This document shows positions 25,201 to 33,074 of a stretch of 64,000 nucleotides of DNA, piece by piece (the first letter of the stretch is position 1; every line of letters begins with the position of its first letter). The notes beneath the pieces are model-generated. The model was not told the DNA's origin and searched no databases. It was given only the letters and a program-made list of their open reading frames with translations. Origin of the DNA: Brevibacterium sp. ZH18 (GTDB taxonomy: Bacteria > Actinomycetota > Actinomycetes > Actinomycetales > Brevibacteriaceae); contig NZ_JALDSX010000012.1 in the NCBI RefSeq assembly GCF_022748595.1, forward strand, positions 28,397 to 92,396. Direction: 5' to 3'. The position numbers and the translations under genes are program-made.

Positions 25201-25470
25201 TCAGCCGCGGCGGATCGTTCCCTGCTTCCAGTCGCTGATGTCGATGTTGAACGTGTCGTGGACATGGGCGAGCAGTTCGTCGATGTCGTCAAAGACAATG
25301 TGCGAGCCATTGCGGGTCTTCAGTGCCCACCGATCCTGCATCGCCACAAGTGACTGGCCGGCAGGCAGGGCAGAGCGCAGCTGGCCCAGCAGTCGATACT
25401 TCAGACCCTTCTCATTGACCAGGGCCGTGGCCGCTGAAACTTTCCGCGATGACCCGCACGCACCGCACAT
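25201..25470 (-). CDS. Small conserved-looking protein with CGxCG N-terminus, unknown function
   Basis: 89 residues, starting MCGACGSSRKVSAATALVN; the C-terminal half is rich in acidic residues and aromatics (IVFDDIDELLAHVHDTF). The start overlaps the SDR stop as TGATG, so it is translationally coupled and likely the last gene of the imidase operon. The paired cysteines at the extreme N-terminus could bind a metal or be a redox site, but only two cysteines are present. I do not recognise the family. Confidence 0.7.
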   Translation of the reverse strand: MCGACGSSRKVSAATALVNEKGLKYRLLGQLRSALPAGQSLVAMQDRWALKTRNGSHIVFDDIDELLAHVHDTFNIDISDWKQGTIRRG

Positions 25471-26222
25471 CAGGGCATCACATCTCCGCTGTTGGGCCCA
25501 AGTGTCTGCCCGGTGTAGAGATCCCCGCCGGGGGAGGACGCCAAGAGCAGCGCTGTCGGAGCGACCTCTTCCGGTGTGCCGAAGCGCCCGATGGGAAGCT
25601 CAGCCTGTTTGGCACTCTTCCACTCATCGCTGAGACCATCGACGAGCGGAGTGTGGATGGGCCCCGGCGCGATCGTATTGACGAGGATGTTCTCCGGTGC
25701 GAGTTCGAGAGCCATGGCCTTGGACATGCCGATGACTCCGGCCTTCGCCGCCACATAGTGGCTCAGCCCGGTTCCACCCTTGATCCCCAGCTGCGAGGAG
25801 ATGTTGATGATCCGGCCACCGCCTCGGTGCTGGAGATGCGGCAGAGCGAAGCGTGCCGTGAGGAACACTCCTTTGAGGTCGATGTCGATCGTCCTCTCGA
25901 AGGTCTCGACACTCATCTGTGCCAACGGGGTTTCGTCGAGGATCCCGGCTGCCGAGACGACGATGTCGAGCCCGCCGAGGCGCTCTGCCGCTTCATCGAT
26001 CGCCGACTTCATCGAGTCGGCGTCGGTGACATCGGCGGCCACGGCGATGGCCCGTCCATCGGCGGACAGCGATGCGGCAGTGGCTTCTGCCTGTTCGCCG
26101 TTGACGTCGAGGATGGCGACGGCAGCTCCCTGCTGAACGAAGAGCTTCGCAATCGCGGCCCCGATTCCACTGGCACCGCCGGTGATGAGGGCGGTCTTGG
26201 ACTTCAGCTGTTCCTGTGTCAT
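25470..26222 (-). CDS. SDR family oxidoreductase (FabG-like)
   Basis: 250 residues. The Rossmann motif ITGGASGIGAAIAKLF, SAAGILDE, catalytic Ser in INISSQLG and HYVAAK (YxxxK) are all present, and the C-terminal PIGRFGTPEEVAPTALLLAS is standard for FabG-like enzymes. It lies 74 bp after another SDR in the same direction and overlaps the small CGxCG gene. Two SDRs in a row could act on opposite stereoisomers or on successive carbonyls of a hydroxy acid; the substrate is unknown. Confidence 0.88.
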   Translation of the reverse strand: MTQEQLKSKTALITGGASGIGAAIAKLFVQQGAAVAILDVNGEQAEATAASLSADGRAIAVAADVTDADSMKSAIDEAAERLGGLDIVVSAAGILDETPLAQMSVETFERTIDIDLKGVFLTARFALPHLQHRGGGRIINISSQLGIKGGTGLSHYVAAKAGVIGMSKAMALELAPENILVNTIAPGPIHTPLVDGLSDEWKSAKQAELPIGRFGTPEEVAPTALLLASSPGGDLYTGQTLGPNSGDVMP

Positions 26223-26262
26223 ATCTTCCTTTGCCAGATGTCGTTCATTGTGGACCCGATTC

Positions 26263-26296
26263 TTCGCAGCTGCACGGGCTTCGTAGCTGTACGGGC
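26263..26296. repeat. 17-bp tandem duplication adjoining the second SDR stop codon
   Basis: TTCGCAGCTGCACGGGC (26263-26279) and TTCGTAGCTGTACGGGC (26280-26296) match at 15 of 17 positions and end immediately before the stop codon (26297-26299) of the minus-strand SDR. Confidence 0.75.
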
Positions 26297-27076
26297 TCAG
26301 CTGGGCCAGCGGATCGTGAGTCCGCCGTCGACGATCAATTCCTGGCCGGTGACATAGGCGCTGTCATCGCTGGTGAGGAATCGGATCGTGCGTGCGCATT
26401 CGTCGGTGGTGCCGACGCGGCCCCAAGGAATGATCTTTCCTGCGGCGTCAAGGCCCTCTTTGCCCAGCGAGTTCTTCCCGTCCAGTGACTGGGGGCTTTC
26501 GATGAGCCCTGGGATGACTGCGTTGACGCGAATCCCGCGAGGTGCCAGCTCGACGGCAAGCGATCGGCACAGTCCCAGGACGCCGGACTTCGCGGCGGCA
26601 TAGTGGGCGTGCTCCTCCCAGCCGTACACGCCGCCCGCGATCGACGAGGTGGCGACCATCGCTCCGCCGCTGCTCATCTTCGCGGCTGCTGCCTGGAATA
26701 CGCGGAAGACTCCGTTGAGGTCGACGTCGAGCATCTCACCCCACGAGTCATCGGTCATGTCGTCGATCGAGTTGCGGCGCAGAATTCCTGCCGCGGCAAC
26801 GGCGATGTCGAGTCGACCGAACTCGTCGATGGCTGCCTGCGCCATGGCTTCGCATTCCTCGGTGCTGCGCACATCGGCGGGCAGTGCGATGCACTTGGCG
26901 CCTTCGGCCTCGACTGCCGAGATCGTCTGCTGGACGTCGTGATCGTCGCCGGGGATGTAGTTGACCACGCTGTGGGCTCCGGCCCGGGCGTACGCGACGG
27001 CCAATGCCTGGCCGATACCGCTCGCGCCGCCGCTGATCAGAGCGACCTTTCCTGCCAGTCCATCATCGTTTGCCAT
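26297..27076 (-). CDS. SDR family oxidoreductase
   Basis: 259 residues, ATG at 27076 behind GAGGAG. ALISGGASGIGQALAVAYA is the cofactor loop; the Ser is in ATSSIAGG and HYAAAK carries the Tyr-Lys pair; GQELIVDGG closes the fold. Position 37 onwards (VVNYIPGDDHD) lacks the basic residue expected for strong NADP preference, so NAD is possible. It sits between the permease and the FabG-like SDR of the imidase operon. Confidence 0.88.
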   Translation of the reverse strand: MANDDGLAGKVALISGGASGIGQALAVAYARAGAHSVVNYIPGDDHDVQQTISAVEAEGAKCIALPADVRSTEECEAMAQAAIDEFGRLDIAVAAAGILRRNSIDDMTDDSWGEMLDVDLNGVFRVFQAAAAKMSSGGAMVATSSIAGGVYGWEEHAHYAAAKSGVLGLCRSLAVELAPRGIRVNAVIPGLIESPQSLDGKNSLGKEGLDAAGKIIPWGRVGTTDECARTIRFLTSDDSAYVTGQELIVDGGLTIRWPS

Positions 27077-27159
27077 TGATTCGTCTCCTCTTGTTCGTTG
27101 GTTGTTCTGTTCTGAACCGGTCTTCGCAGCTGTCGGTGGTCATCGCGACTGTGGGGTCT

Positions 27160-28476
27160 TCACTGTTCGACCTTGCGGGTGCCGAGCATGCACAGTGCTG
27201 CCAGGAACAGGCCTGCTGTTCCAGTGAAGACGGCGGCCCAAGTCATGCTGACGCCGGCGACGAGCAGGAAGCTCAGCAGTCCGGAGTCGATGATGCTGCC
27301 CATCGGTGCCATGACGTGGGCGACGTTGGTGCCCATGCCGCGCACGTGTGCGGGGAAGGACTCGCCCATGTAGTAGAGCAGGGCCGCGAAGGGGCCGGTC
27401 AGGAAGAACAGCGTGAGACCGTACATGGCGATGATGAAGAAGGTTCCACCGGGAACCAGCAGCATGACCAGTGAGGCGATTCCGCCGGCAAGCCATCCGA
27501 AGATGACTGTCGAACGTCGGCCGATGCGATCGCCGAGCCAGCCGTGGAAGAGGTAGCCGACGAACCCGACGGCATTGGCTCCGACGAGGATGACCAGGGC
27601 GTTCTCGAAGCTGACTCCCTTGGACTCGACGAGGACTGTCGTACCCAGGACGGAGAAGACCTGAATGCCGATCCAGCTGAACAGCCATGCCGCGGCGAGC
27701 AGAGTGGTGTGACGCCAGAGAGTCTTCGTGAAGACGTCCTTGATGCCGGTTCTCTCACCGGAGTCCGGTTCGAGTTCGTGTTCGTCGAGCAGTCTTGCCG
27801 CACCAGCCTCATCACCGGCTTCGGCGCGACGACGGGATTCCTTCATCGCGGCGAAGACCGGGGATTCGGGCAGTCGGGTGGCGACCAGTGCAACGCACAG
27901 CGCGAGAACCGCAGCTACGACGAAGCTCCAGCGCCAGCCGATGACCGGCAGCAGCAGAGCGGACATACCGGCTGCTACGAGTGCGCCGATCGGATATCCG
28001 GCCTGAACGACAGAGTAGAAGAGGCCCTTGTTCTTGACCTTGCGGTAGATCTCGGAGAGATAGACCGCGTTGACCACTTCCTCGGAGAGCGAGAGGCCGG
28101 TCAGCGAGCGGACGATGATCATGCTGACCGCGCCCATCGCCATGCCCGTCATCCCCGATGCCACTGCACCCGCCAGCATGAGGATGATGAGGGCGTTCTT
28201 TCGACCCAGGCGGTCGATGAGTGATCCGACTACGAGGGAGACGATGAAGACGCCCACCTGAGCAACGGTGTTGACAGTGGTGGCCTGCGCGGTGCTCCAG
28301 CCGAAGTCTTCAGCGATGACTGGAAGCAGTGTCCCGAACAGGGTGAAGTCGTAGACGGAGACGATCCACGCCACGAAACACACGGCTGAGATCTGGCGGA
28401 TGATCTTCGGGGTGAGCTCCAGGTCTCAGGGTGCTGGTTTCTGCCCCTGGGCGGGAGCTTCATTCGTCGTACTCAT
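27160..28476 (-). CDS. MFS permease of the imidase operon with an in-frame TGA at codon 17
   Basis: The natural start appears to be ATG 28476 (peptide MSTTNEAPAQGQKPAP), but codon 17 is TGA (28426-28428). The frame then continues DLELTPKIIRQISAVCFVAW into TM1 of an intact transporter. A GTG at 28383 could restart translation and give 407 residues, but nothing like an SD precedes it. The body is a normal MFS carrier: GSLIDRLGRKNALI, RSLTGLSLSEEVVNAVYLSE and LGDRIGRRSTVIFG. The gene follows the imidase-like gene by about 30 bp. It is a nonsense allele, a sequencing error, or a gene using a late start; the feature is drawn from the apparent original start. Confidence 0.75.
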
Positions 28477-28506
28477 ATGTGATCCTCGTCAGCGACCGGA
28501 GCCGCC

Positions 28507-29394
28507 TCAGCCCTTCTTCCGCGGTGAGCGCTGGGCGAAGTTCGTGGCAACGTCCTTCATGTAGGCGAACTCGACGCCCTCGTGGGAGGCCATGTGGTCG
28601 AAGAGGCGCTCGAGCATGAGGAGGTTCTGCGGACGACCGGAGACGTCGGGGTGGATGGTGATGGGGAAGACTGCGTAGTCCATTTCGCGGTAGACCCAGT
28701 CGAACTGGTCGCGCCAGAGGTCTTCGACGACGCGTGGGGAGACGAAACCGTGCGAGGTGAACGAGGACTTGATGAACATCATCGGAGGCAGATCGTCGAG
28801 GTACCAGGAAGCCGGAATTTCGATCAGATCGGTCTCGGTGCCGCGGACGAGTGGCTTCATCCACTCGTGTGCAGATTCGGCCTCGTAGTTGATCTTGGTC
28901 CATTCGTCGCCGACGCGAACGTAATAGGGGGTGTGGTCGTCGTGCATGAGGGAGTGGTCGTAGAGGAATCCACGCTCGGCGAGGAGTTCGTTGGTGACGG
29001 TGGAGAATTCCCACCACGGCGCGACATAGCCGACGGGCTTGGTGCCGGACCGCTCGGTGATGAGGTCCGTGCAGTAGTCGAGAATCTCCTCTTCCTGCTT
29101 GCGCGTCATGGCCAATGGGTTCTCGTGGGAGTAGCCGTGGACGCCGATCTCATGTCCGGCTTCGACGACCTTGTCGAACTGTTCGGGGAAGGTCTCGATG
29201 GAGTGGCCGGGCCAGAACCAGGTGGCCGGCATGTTCCTGCGGCCGATCAGTTCGAGCAGTCGGGGAACGGCGACTTCACCGGCGAACATTCCGCGAGAGA
29301 TGTCGCCGGGGGAGTCCTCACCGCCATAGGAGCCCAGCCAACCTCCGACAGCGTCGACGTCGATTCCTACGGACACGTAGATCTTCTTGGACAT
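28507..29394 (-). CDS. HpPgdA/cyclic-imidase-like polysaccharide deacetylase family hydrolase
   Basis: 295 residues from ATG 29394, close to the 293 of Helicobacter PgdA. NodB-fold metal residues are in place: Asp in [20 protein letters not shown] (D12/D14) and the HGYSHEN motif (H86, H90); [11 protein letters not shown] and [11 protein letters not shown] are shared with this subgroup. No signal peptide is present, so it acts in the cytoplasm. This subgroup includes cyclic imide hydrolases and PuuE-type allantoinases as well as the Helicobacter protein. Co-regulation with an amidase favours ring-opening of a cyclic imide or hydantoin-like compound. It is the first gene of an operon with a permease, two SDRs and a small protein. 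Confidence 0.85.
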   Translation of the reverse strand: MSKKIYVSVGIDVDAVGGWLGSYGGEDSPGDISRGMFAGEVAVPRLLELIGRRNMPATWFWPGHSIETFPEQFDKVVEAGHEIGVHGYSHENPLAMTRKQEEEILDYCTDLITERSGTKPVGYVAPWWEFSTVTNELLAERGFLYDHSLMHDDHTPYYVRVGDEWTKINYEAESAHEWMKPLVRGTETDLIEIPASWYLDDLPPMMFIKSSFTSHGFVSPRVVEDLWRDQFDWVYREMDYAVFPITIHPDVSGRPQNLLMLERLFDHMASHEGVEFAYMKDVATNFAQRSPRKKG

Positions 29395-29577
29395 GTGAAC
29401 TCCATTTCTCCATTGACATGTGTTTTGCTGCGAACGGCAGCCTTCGAATCGGTCGTCGACAGAACCATCAGGTGTTGTGTTCCTAGTGGATCGTCGGTCT
29501 GAAGACAGCGTGCGTTTTCGTCGGATCTGGTTGGGATCCGAGCTGTTCGCCGTCGTCTGCGACTCGTGAGCATTCAT

Positions 29578-29597
29578 TTTTGCAATCGATTGTAAAA
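29578..29597. promoter_or_regulatory. LacI-type operator upstream of the imidase operon
   Basis: TTTTGCAATCGATTGTAAAA is palindromic except for one pair. Its inner 14 bp are identical (reverse complement) to the operator at 21231-21244, tying the two divergent arms of the block to one regulator. Confidence 0.7.
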
Positions 29598-29696
29598 CCG
29601 ATAGTGCGACTTTAGCGCAGACATATGTGGTGCGCAACACTTTCTTGCCTGAATGGCTCGTTGGGTCTGCGGGGGTGGCGATCGACCCCGTTGTTT

Positions 29697-29715
29697 TATA
29701 CCCCTAAGGGGTATA
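29697..29715. promoter_or_regulatory. CsoR-like copper operator
   Basis: TATACCCCTAAGGGGTATA is a perfect 19-bp palindrome 11 bp before the ATPase start. GTATACCCC...GGGGTATAC-type sequences are typical CsoR sites. It overlaps the expected -10 region. No csoR gene is in the window. Confidence 0.7.
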
Positions 29716-29725
29716 CGGTGGTGGA

Positions 29726-31804
29726 ATGGGAGCACATCACGAACCTGAGAATCACACCAGCCACGAAGGTGTCGATGACCATACGAGCCACGACGGCCAC
29801 GGCGGCCACGCTGGCCACGACGGCCATGTCGCGCAATTCCGTCGACTGTTCTGGATCATGCTCGTCATCGCGATCCCTGTCGTTGCGTTCAGCCCAATGT
29901 TCGGCCACCTCGTCGGCTACGAGGTCCCGGAGGACGGTGTCCTCGGGTGGCTGCGGTGGCTTTCGCCGATACTTGGCACTGTCATGTACTTCTGGGGCGG
30001 CAAGCCGTTCCTGACCGGCGGGCTGAGCGAGATGAAGGAACGCAATCCGGGCATGATGCTCCTCATCGCCTTGGCCATCACCGTCGCCTTCCTGTCCTCG
30101 TGGGGGTCCTCGCTCGGACTCCTTGATGCCGAACTCGACTTCTGGTGGGAGCTGGCGCTTCTCGTCGTCATCATGCTGGCCGGGCACTGGCTGGAGATGC
30201 GCTCCTTGGCACAGACCTCTTCGGCGCTCGACAGCCTGGCGGCCCTGCTGCCCGATGAGGCGGAGATGATTGTCGACGGGGAGACTGTGATGGTCGACCC
30301 GGCTGCTCTCAGGCTCGGCGATACGGTCGTGGTCCGTCCCGGTTCTTCTGTTCCCGCCGACGGTCGGGTCATCGACGGCTCGGCCAGCATGGACGAATCC
30401 ATGGTCACGGGCGAATCGACGACCGTCCGCCGTTCGGTAGGTGACAGAGTTGTGGCAGGCACCATCGCCACGGACTCCGGGCTGCGCATCGAGATCACAG
30501 CGATCGGTGATGACACCGCACTCGCCGGCATTCGAAAGCTGGTCGCTGAGGCTCAGAACTCGACATCGCGGGCACAGCGCATCGCAGACACGGCCTCGGC
30601 CTGGCTGTTCTGGTTTGCACTCGGCTCCGCCGTGATCACCGCGCTTGTCTGGTCGATCGTCGGCATGCCGGACTCGGCGGTCGTGCGGACCATCACCGTC
30701 CTCGTCATCGCCTGCCCCCACGCCTTGGGCCTGGCCATTCCGCTCGTCGTATCCATCGCCACCGAGCGCGCAGCCCGCGCGGGAGTCCTCATCAAAGACC
30801 GCTTGGCGCTGGAGACGATGCGTTCCGTCGACTCGGTGCTCTTCGACAAGACGGGCACGCTGACTAAGGGCGAACCGACAGTCACCGCGGTCGAGATTAC
30901 GACCAATGACTACACCGAGGATGAGACCCTTGGGCTCGCGGCGGCTGCTGAGGCCGACAGTGAGCACCCATTGGCACGTGCGATCGTTCGCGCCGCCCAG
31001 AGCCGTGGTCTCGATGTCCCGGCAGCGACGAATTTCTCGTCCTCCCCGGCGGTCGGCGTGAAGGCTGAGGTCAATGGCGCCGAGGTGGCTGTGGGCGGAC
31101 CGAATCTGCTTCGTGAGCATGGCGTGGACGAGGCCTCCATCGTCAGACGGTGGAGCGGAGAAGGGGCCATCATCCTTCATGTTCTTGTCGATGGACGCGT
31201 CATCGGAGCACTGAAGCTGGCTGACGAGATCCGACCTGAATCCCGCGAGGCCGTCGATGCGCTGCACCGGCACGGAGCACAGGTCGTCATGATCACCGGT
31301 GACGCCGAGGCGGTTGCGCAGACGGTGGCCGCTGAGCTCGGCATCGACCGAGTCTTCGCCGGTGTCCATCCTGCTGACAAGGCCGCAAGGGTCGCCGAGC
31401 TGCAGGGGGAGGGCCGTAGGGTCGCCATGGTCGGTGACGGAGTCAACGACGCGCCCGCGTTGGCTGCCGCAGATGTCGGCATCGCCATCGGAGCAGGAAC
31501 CGATGTGGCCATTGGTTCGGCGGGAGTCATTCTTGCGTCCGATGACCCGAGGTCCGTGCTCTCAGTCATCGAACTCTCACGGGCGACGTTTCGGAAGATG
31601 AAGCAGAACCTGTGGTGGGCTGCCGGCTACAACCTCATCTCGGTGCCGCTGGCCGCCGGTGTGCTGGCCCCCATCGGCTTTGTGCTGCCGATGAGCGTAG
31701 GAGCGATCCTCATGTCGATCTCCACGATCGTGGTCGCGCTCAACGCCCAGCTGCTGCGTCGGCTGGACCTTCGCCCGGAGGTGTCGGTGTCAGCCTCACA
31801 GTGA
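29726..31804 (+). CDS. copB: Copper-translocating P1B-type ATPase, CopB class
   Basis: 692 residues. The His-rich N-terminus (GHGGHAGHDGH, about 24-34) replaces CxxC metal-binding domains. Motifs: TGES (228-231), CPH in the sixth membrane segment (C330-H332) instead of CPC, DKTGT phosphorylation site (374-378), the SEHP motif (H414-P415), and GDGVNDAPAL. CPH with a His-rich tail defines P1B-3/CopB pumps, which export copper, possibly Cu(II), from the cytoplasm. A palindromic CsoR-like site overlaps the promoter, so copper induction is expected. No chaperone or csoR is adjacent. Confidence 0.92.
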   Translation: MGAHHEPENHTSHEGVDDHTSHDGHGGHAGHDGHVAQFRRLFWIMLVIAIPVVAFSPMFGHLVGYEVPEDGVLGWLRWLSPILGTVMYFWGGKPFLTGGLSEMKERNPGMMLLIALAITVAFLSSWGSSLGLLDAELDFWWELALLVVIMLAGHWLEMRSLAQTSSALDSLAALLPDEAEMIVDGETVMVDPAALRLGDTVVVRPGSSVPADGRVIDGSASMDESMVTGESTTVRRSVGDRVVAGTIATDSGLRIEITAIGDDTALAGIRKLVAEAQNSTSRAQRIADTASAWLFWFALGSAVITALVWSIVGMPDSAVVRTITVLVIACPHALGLAIPLVVSIATERAARAGVLIKDRLALETMRSVDSVLFDKTGTLTKGEPTVTAVEITTNDYTEDETLGLAAAAEADSEHPLARAIVRAAQSRGLDVPAATNFSSSPAVGVKAEVNGAEVAVGGPNLLREHGVDEASIVRRWSGEGAIILHVLVDGRVIGALKLADEIRPESREAVDALHRHGAQVVMITGDAEAVAQTVAAELGIDRVFAGVHPADKAARVAELQGEGRRVAMVGDGVNDAPALAAADVGIAIGAGTDVAIGSAGVILASDDPRSVLSVIELSRATFRKMKQNLWWAAGYNLISVPLAAGVLAPIGFVLPMSVGAILMSISTIVVALNAQLLRRLDLRPEVSVSASQ

Positions 31805-31805
31805 G

Positions 31806-31845
31806 AAAGGCCCTGGCAGGAGCCGAAGTTCCTGCCAAGGCCCTT
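31806..31845. terminator. Bidirectional terminator hairpin
   Basis: AAAGGCCCTGGCAGGA and TTCCTGCCAAGGCCCTT pair with one bulge between the convergent copB and dioxygenase genes. Confidence 0.75.
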
Positions 31846-31860
31846 GTCCGAGAGGCGAGG

Positions 31861-32814
31861 TTACCGCGTCAGAGTCTGATCGATCGAGCTGCCGCCGATG
31901 CCCAGAGTCACCTGCGTTCCCCAAGGGTCGGAGAGGCGGACCGAACGTCCGTTGTCGGCGAAGTCCATCTTGCGGGCCTTCAGGCGAGCGACGAGTGCGT
32001 CGAGGTCCTCGCGGCCGGGGACGGTGATTGCGACATCCCCGAGGCCGAGGCTGGCCGCACGTGGACCGGCGCCGCGGCTGTTCCAGGTGTTCATCGCGAC
32101 GTGGTGGTGGTAGCCACCGGCTGAGGCGAAGAGGACGCCTGGCATCGAGGCAAGAGTCGGCTCGAAGCCGAGTGCGTCGACGTAGAACTTCCGCGCTGTC
32201 GGCACGTCGCCGACCTGCAGGTGGACGTGGCCGATGATGCCCGGAAGGGTATTGGCCTGGGCCAGAGTCTGTTCGTCGAGGTGCTCGGCCAGGAAGGCGT
32301 TCGGGTCGAGGTAGATCGTGTCCATGCGGACCTCGCCGTCGGCTGAGAGCTTCCACTCCGAGCGGTCGCGGTCGACGTAGAGTTCGATGCCGTTTCCCTC
32401 TGGGTCGGTGAAGTAGAAGGCCTCGCTGACGAGGTGGTCGCTCGAGCCGACGAACTGGCTGTTCGTGTTCTGTGCGGCGTGGGCGACGGTTGCGGCCAGG
32501 GAGGCCTGGTCCTCGAAGAGGAACGCGGTGTGGAAGAGGCCAGCCTGGGTGCGGTCGACGCCGGGCAGATTCGGGGTGGCGACGAGCTTGACCAGCGGGG
32601 AAGTGCCGCGGCCGAGGACGCGGTGGATCTCATTGCCGCGTGAGACCTCTTCGAGGGGCTCCATCGCGAGGGCGCTGGAGTAGTAAGTCGACATCTTCTC
32701 GAGATCGCCGACGCGCAGGGTGACGGCGTCCATTCCGGTGTCGGCGCTGAGCAGGGTGTCGTTGACGACGGCTGATTCAGCGGGTGATGCTGTGGTGTTC
32801 TCGATGACGGTCAT
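31861..32814 (-). CDS. VOC-family extradiol (catechol 2,3-) dioxygenase-like protein, CatE type
   Basis: 317 residues in two vicinal-oxygen-chelate modules. Module 1: DAVTLRVGDLEKMSTYYSSAL, FHTAFLFED and TDPEGNGIELY. Module 2: GHVHLQVGDVPTARKFYVDALGF and YHHHVAMNTWNSRG. The module 2 histidines and the Glu in GIELY are candidate iron ligands, although the ligand Glu usual at the end of module 2 is not evident (DPWGTQVTL). The family cleaves catechols or detoxifies quinone/glyoxal-type compounds. It is divergent from a TPP enzyme; a possible repressor site lies just upstream. Confidence 0.82.
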   Translation of the reverse strand: MTVIENTTASPAESAVVNDTLLSADTGMDAVTLRVGDLEKMSTYYSSALAMEPLEEVSRGNEIHRVLGRGTSPLVKLVATPNLPGVDRTQAGLFHTAFLFEDQASLAATVAHAAQNTNSQFVGSSDHLVSEAFYFTDPEGNGIELYVDRDRSEWKLSADGEVRMDTIYLDPNAFLAEHLDEQTLAQANTLPGIIGHVHLQVGDVPTARKFYVDALGFEPTLASMPGVLFASAGGYHHHVAMNTWNSRGAGPRAASLGLGDVAITVPGREDLDALVARLKARKMDFADNGRSVRLSDPWGTQVTLGIGGSSIDQTLTR

Positions 32815-32851
32815 GTCGTCCTCCTGGCGATGCGAATGGCTGCGATCTCTA

Positions 32852-32869
32852 TAGTTTAACTTTCAATTA
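32852..32869. promoter_or_regulatory. Candidate operator upstream of the dioxygenase
   Basis: TAGTTTAACTTTCAATTA is an imperfect palindrome in a sharply AT-rich patch about 40 bp before the dioxygenase start. It shares TTAACnnTCAATTA with the site at 41431-41444. Confidence 0.4.
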
Positions 32870-33074
32870 CCACTGTACAGAGGTGTTACTGGAAGCGCAA
32901 GGCTGTTATTCCCGTGCACTGATCCGGCTGTCTCTGGTGCCGCCGAGTCCTGCGTCTGAGTGGCCACGGGTCAACACGCTCGAGCGGGCGAACCGCAGAT
33001 CGTGATACGACAGAACCACATGCTGACTGCGGATGCCCAAGACCTCCGCGGCCGACTTCAAAGGAGATGATGGC

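Larger units (their letters stand above)
29395..29725. other. Divergent promoter region between imidase operon and copper ATPase
   Basis: About 330 bp without a gene. A LacI-type operator (29578-29597) serves the imidase side and a CsoR-like palindrome (29697-29715) the copper ATPase side. Confidence 0.6.

Noticed and set aside
28426..28428. Selenocysteine as the meaning of the in-frame TGA
   Set aside because: The position is in a non-catalytic N-terminal tail of a transporter, and no downstream stem-loop typical of a bacterial SECIS was evident.
28507..29394. Peptidoglycan deacetylase as the function of the NodB-fold gene
   Set aside because: No signal peptide, and co-regulated with an amidase and permeases; a cytoplasmic imidase-like role fits better, though sequence alone cannot settle it.
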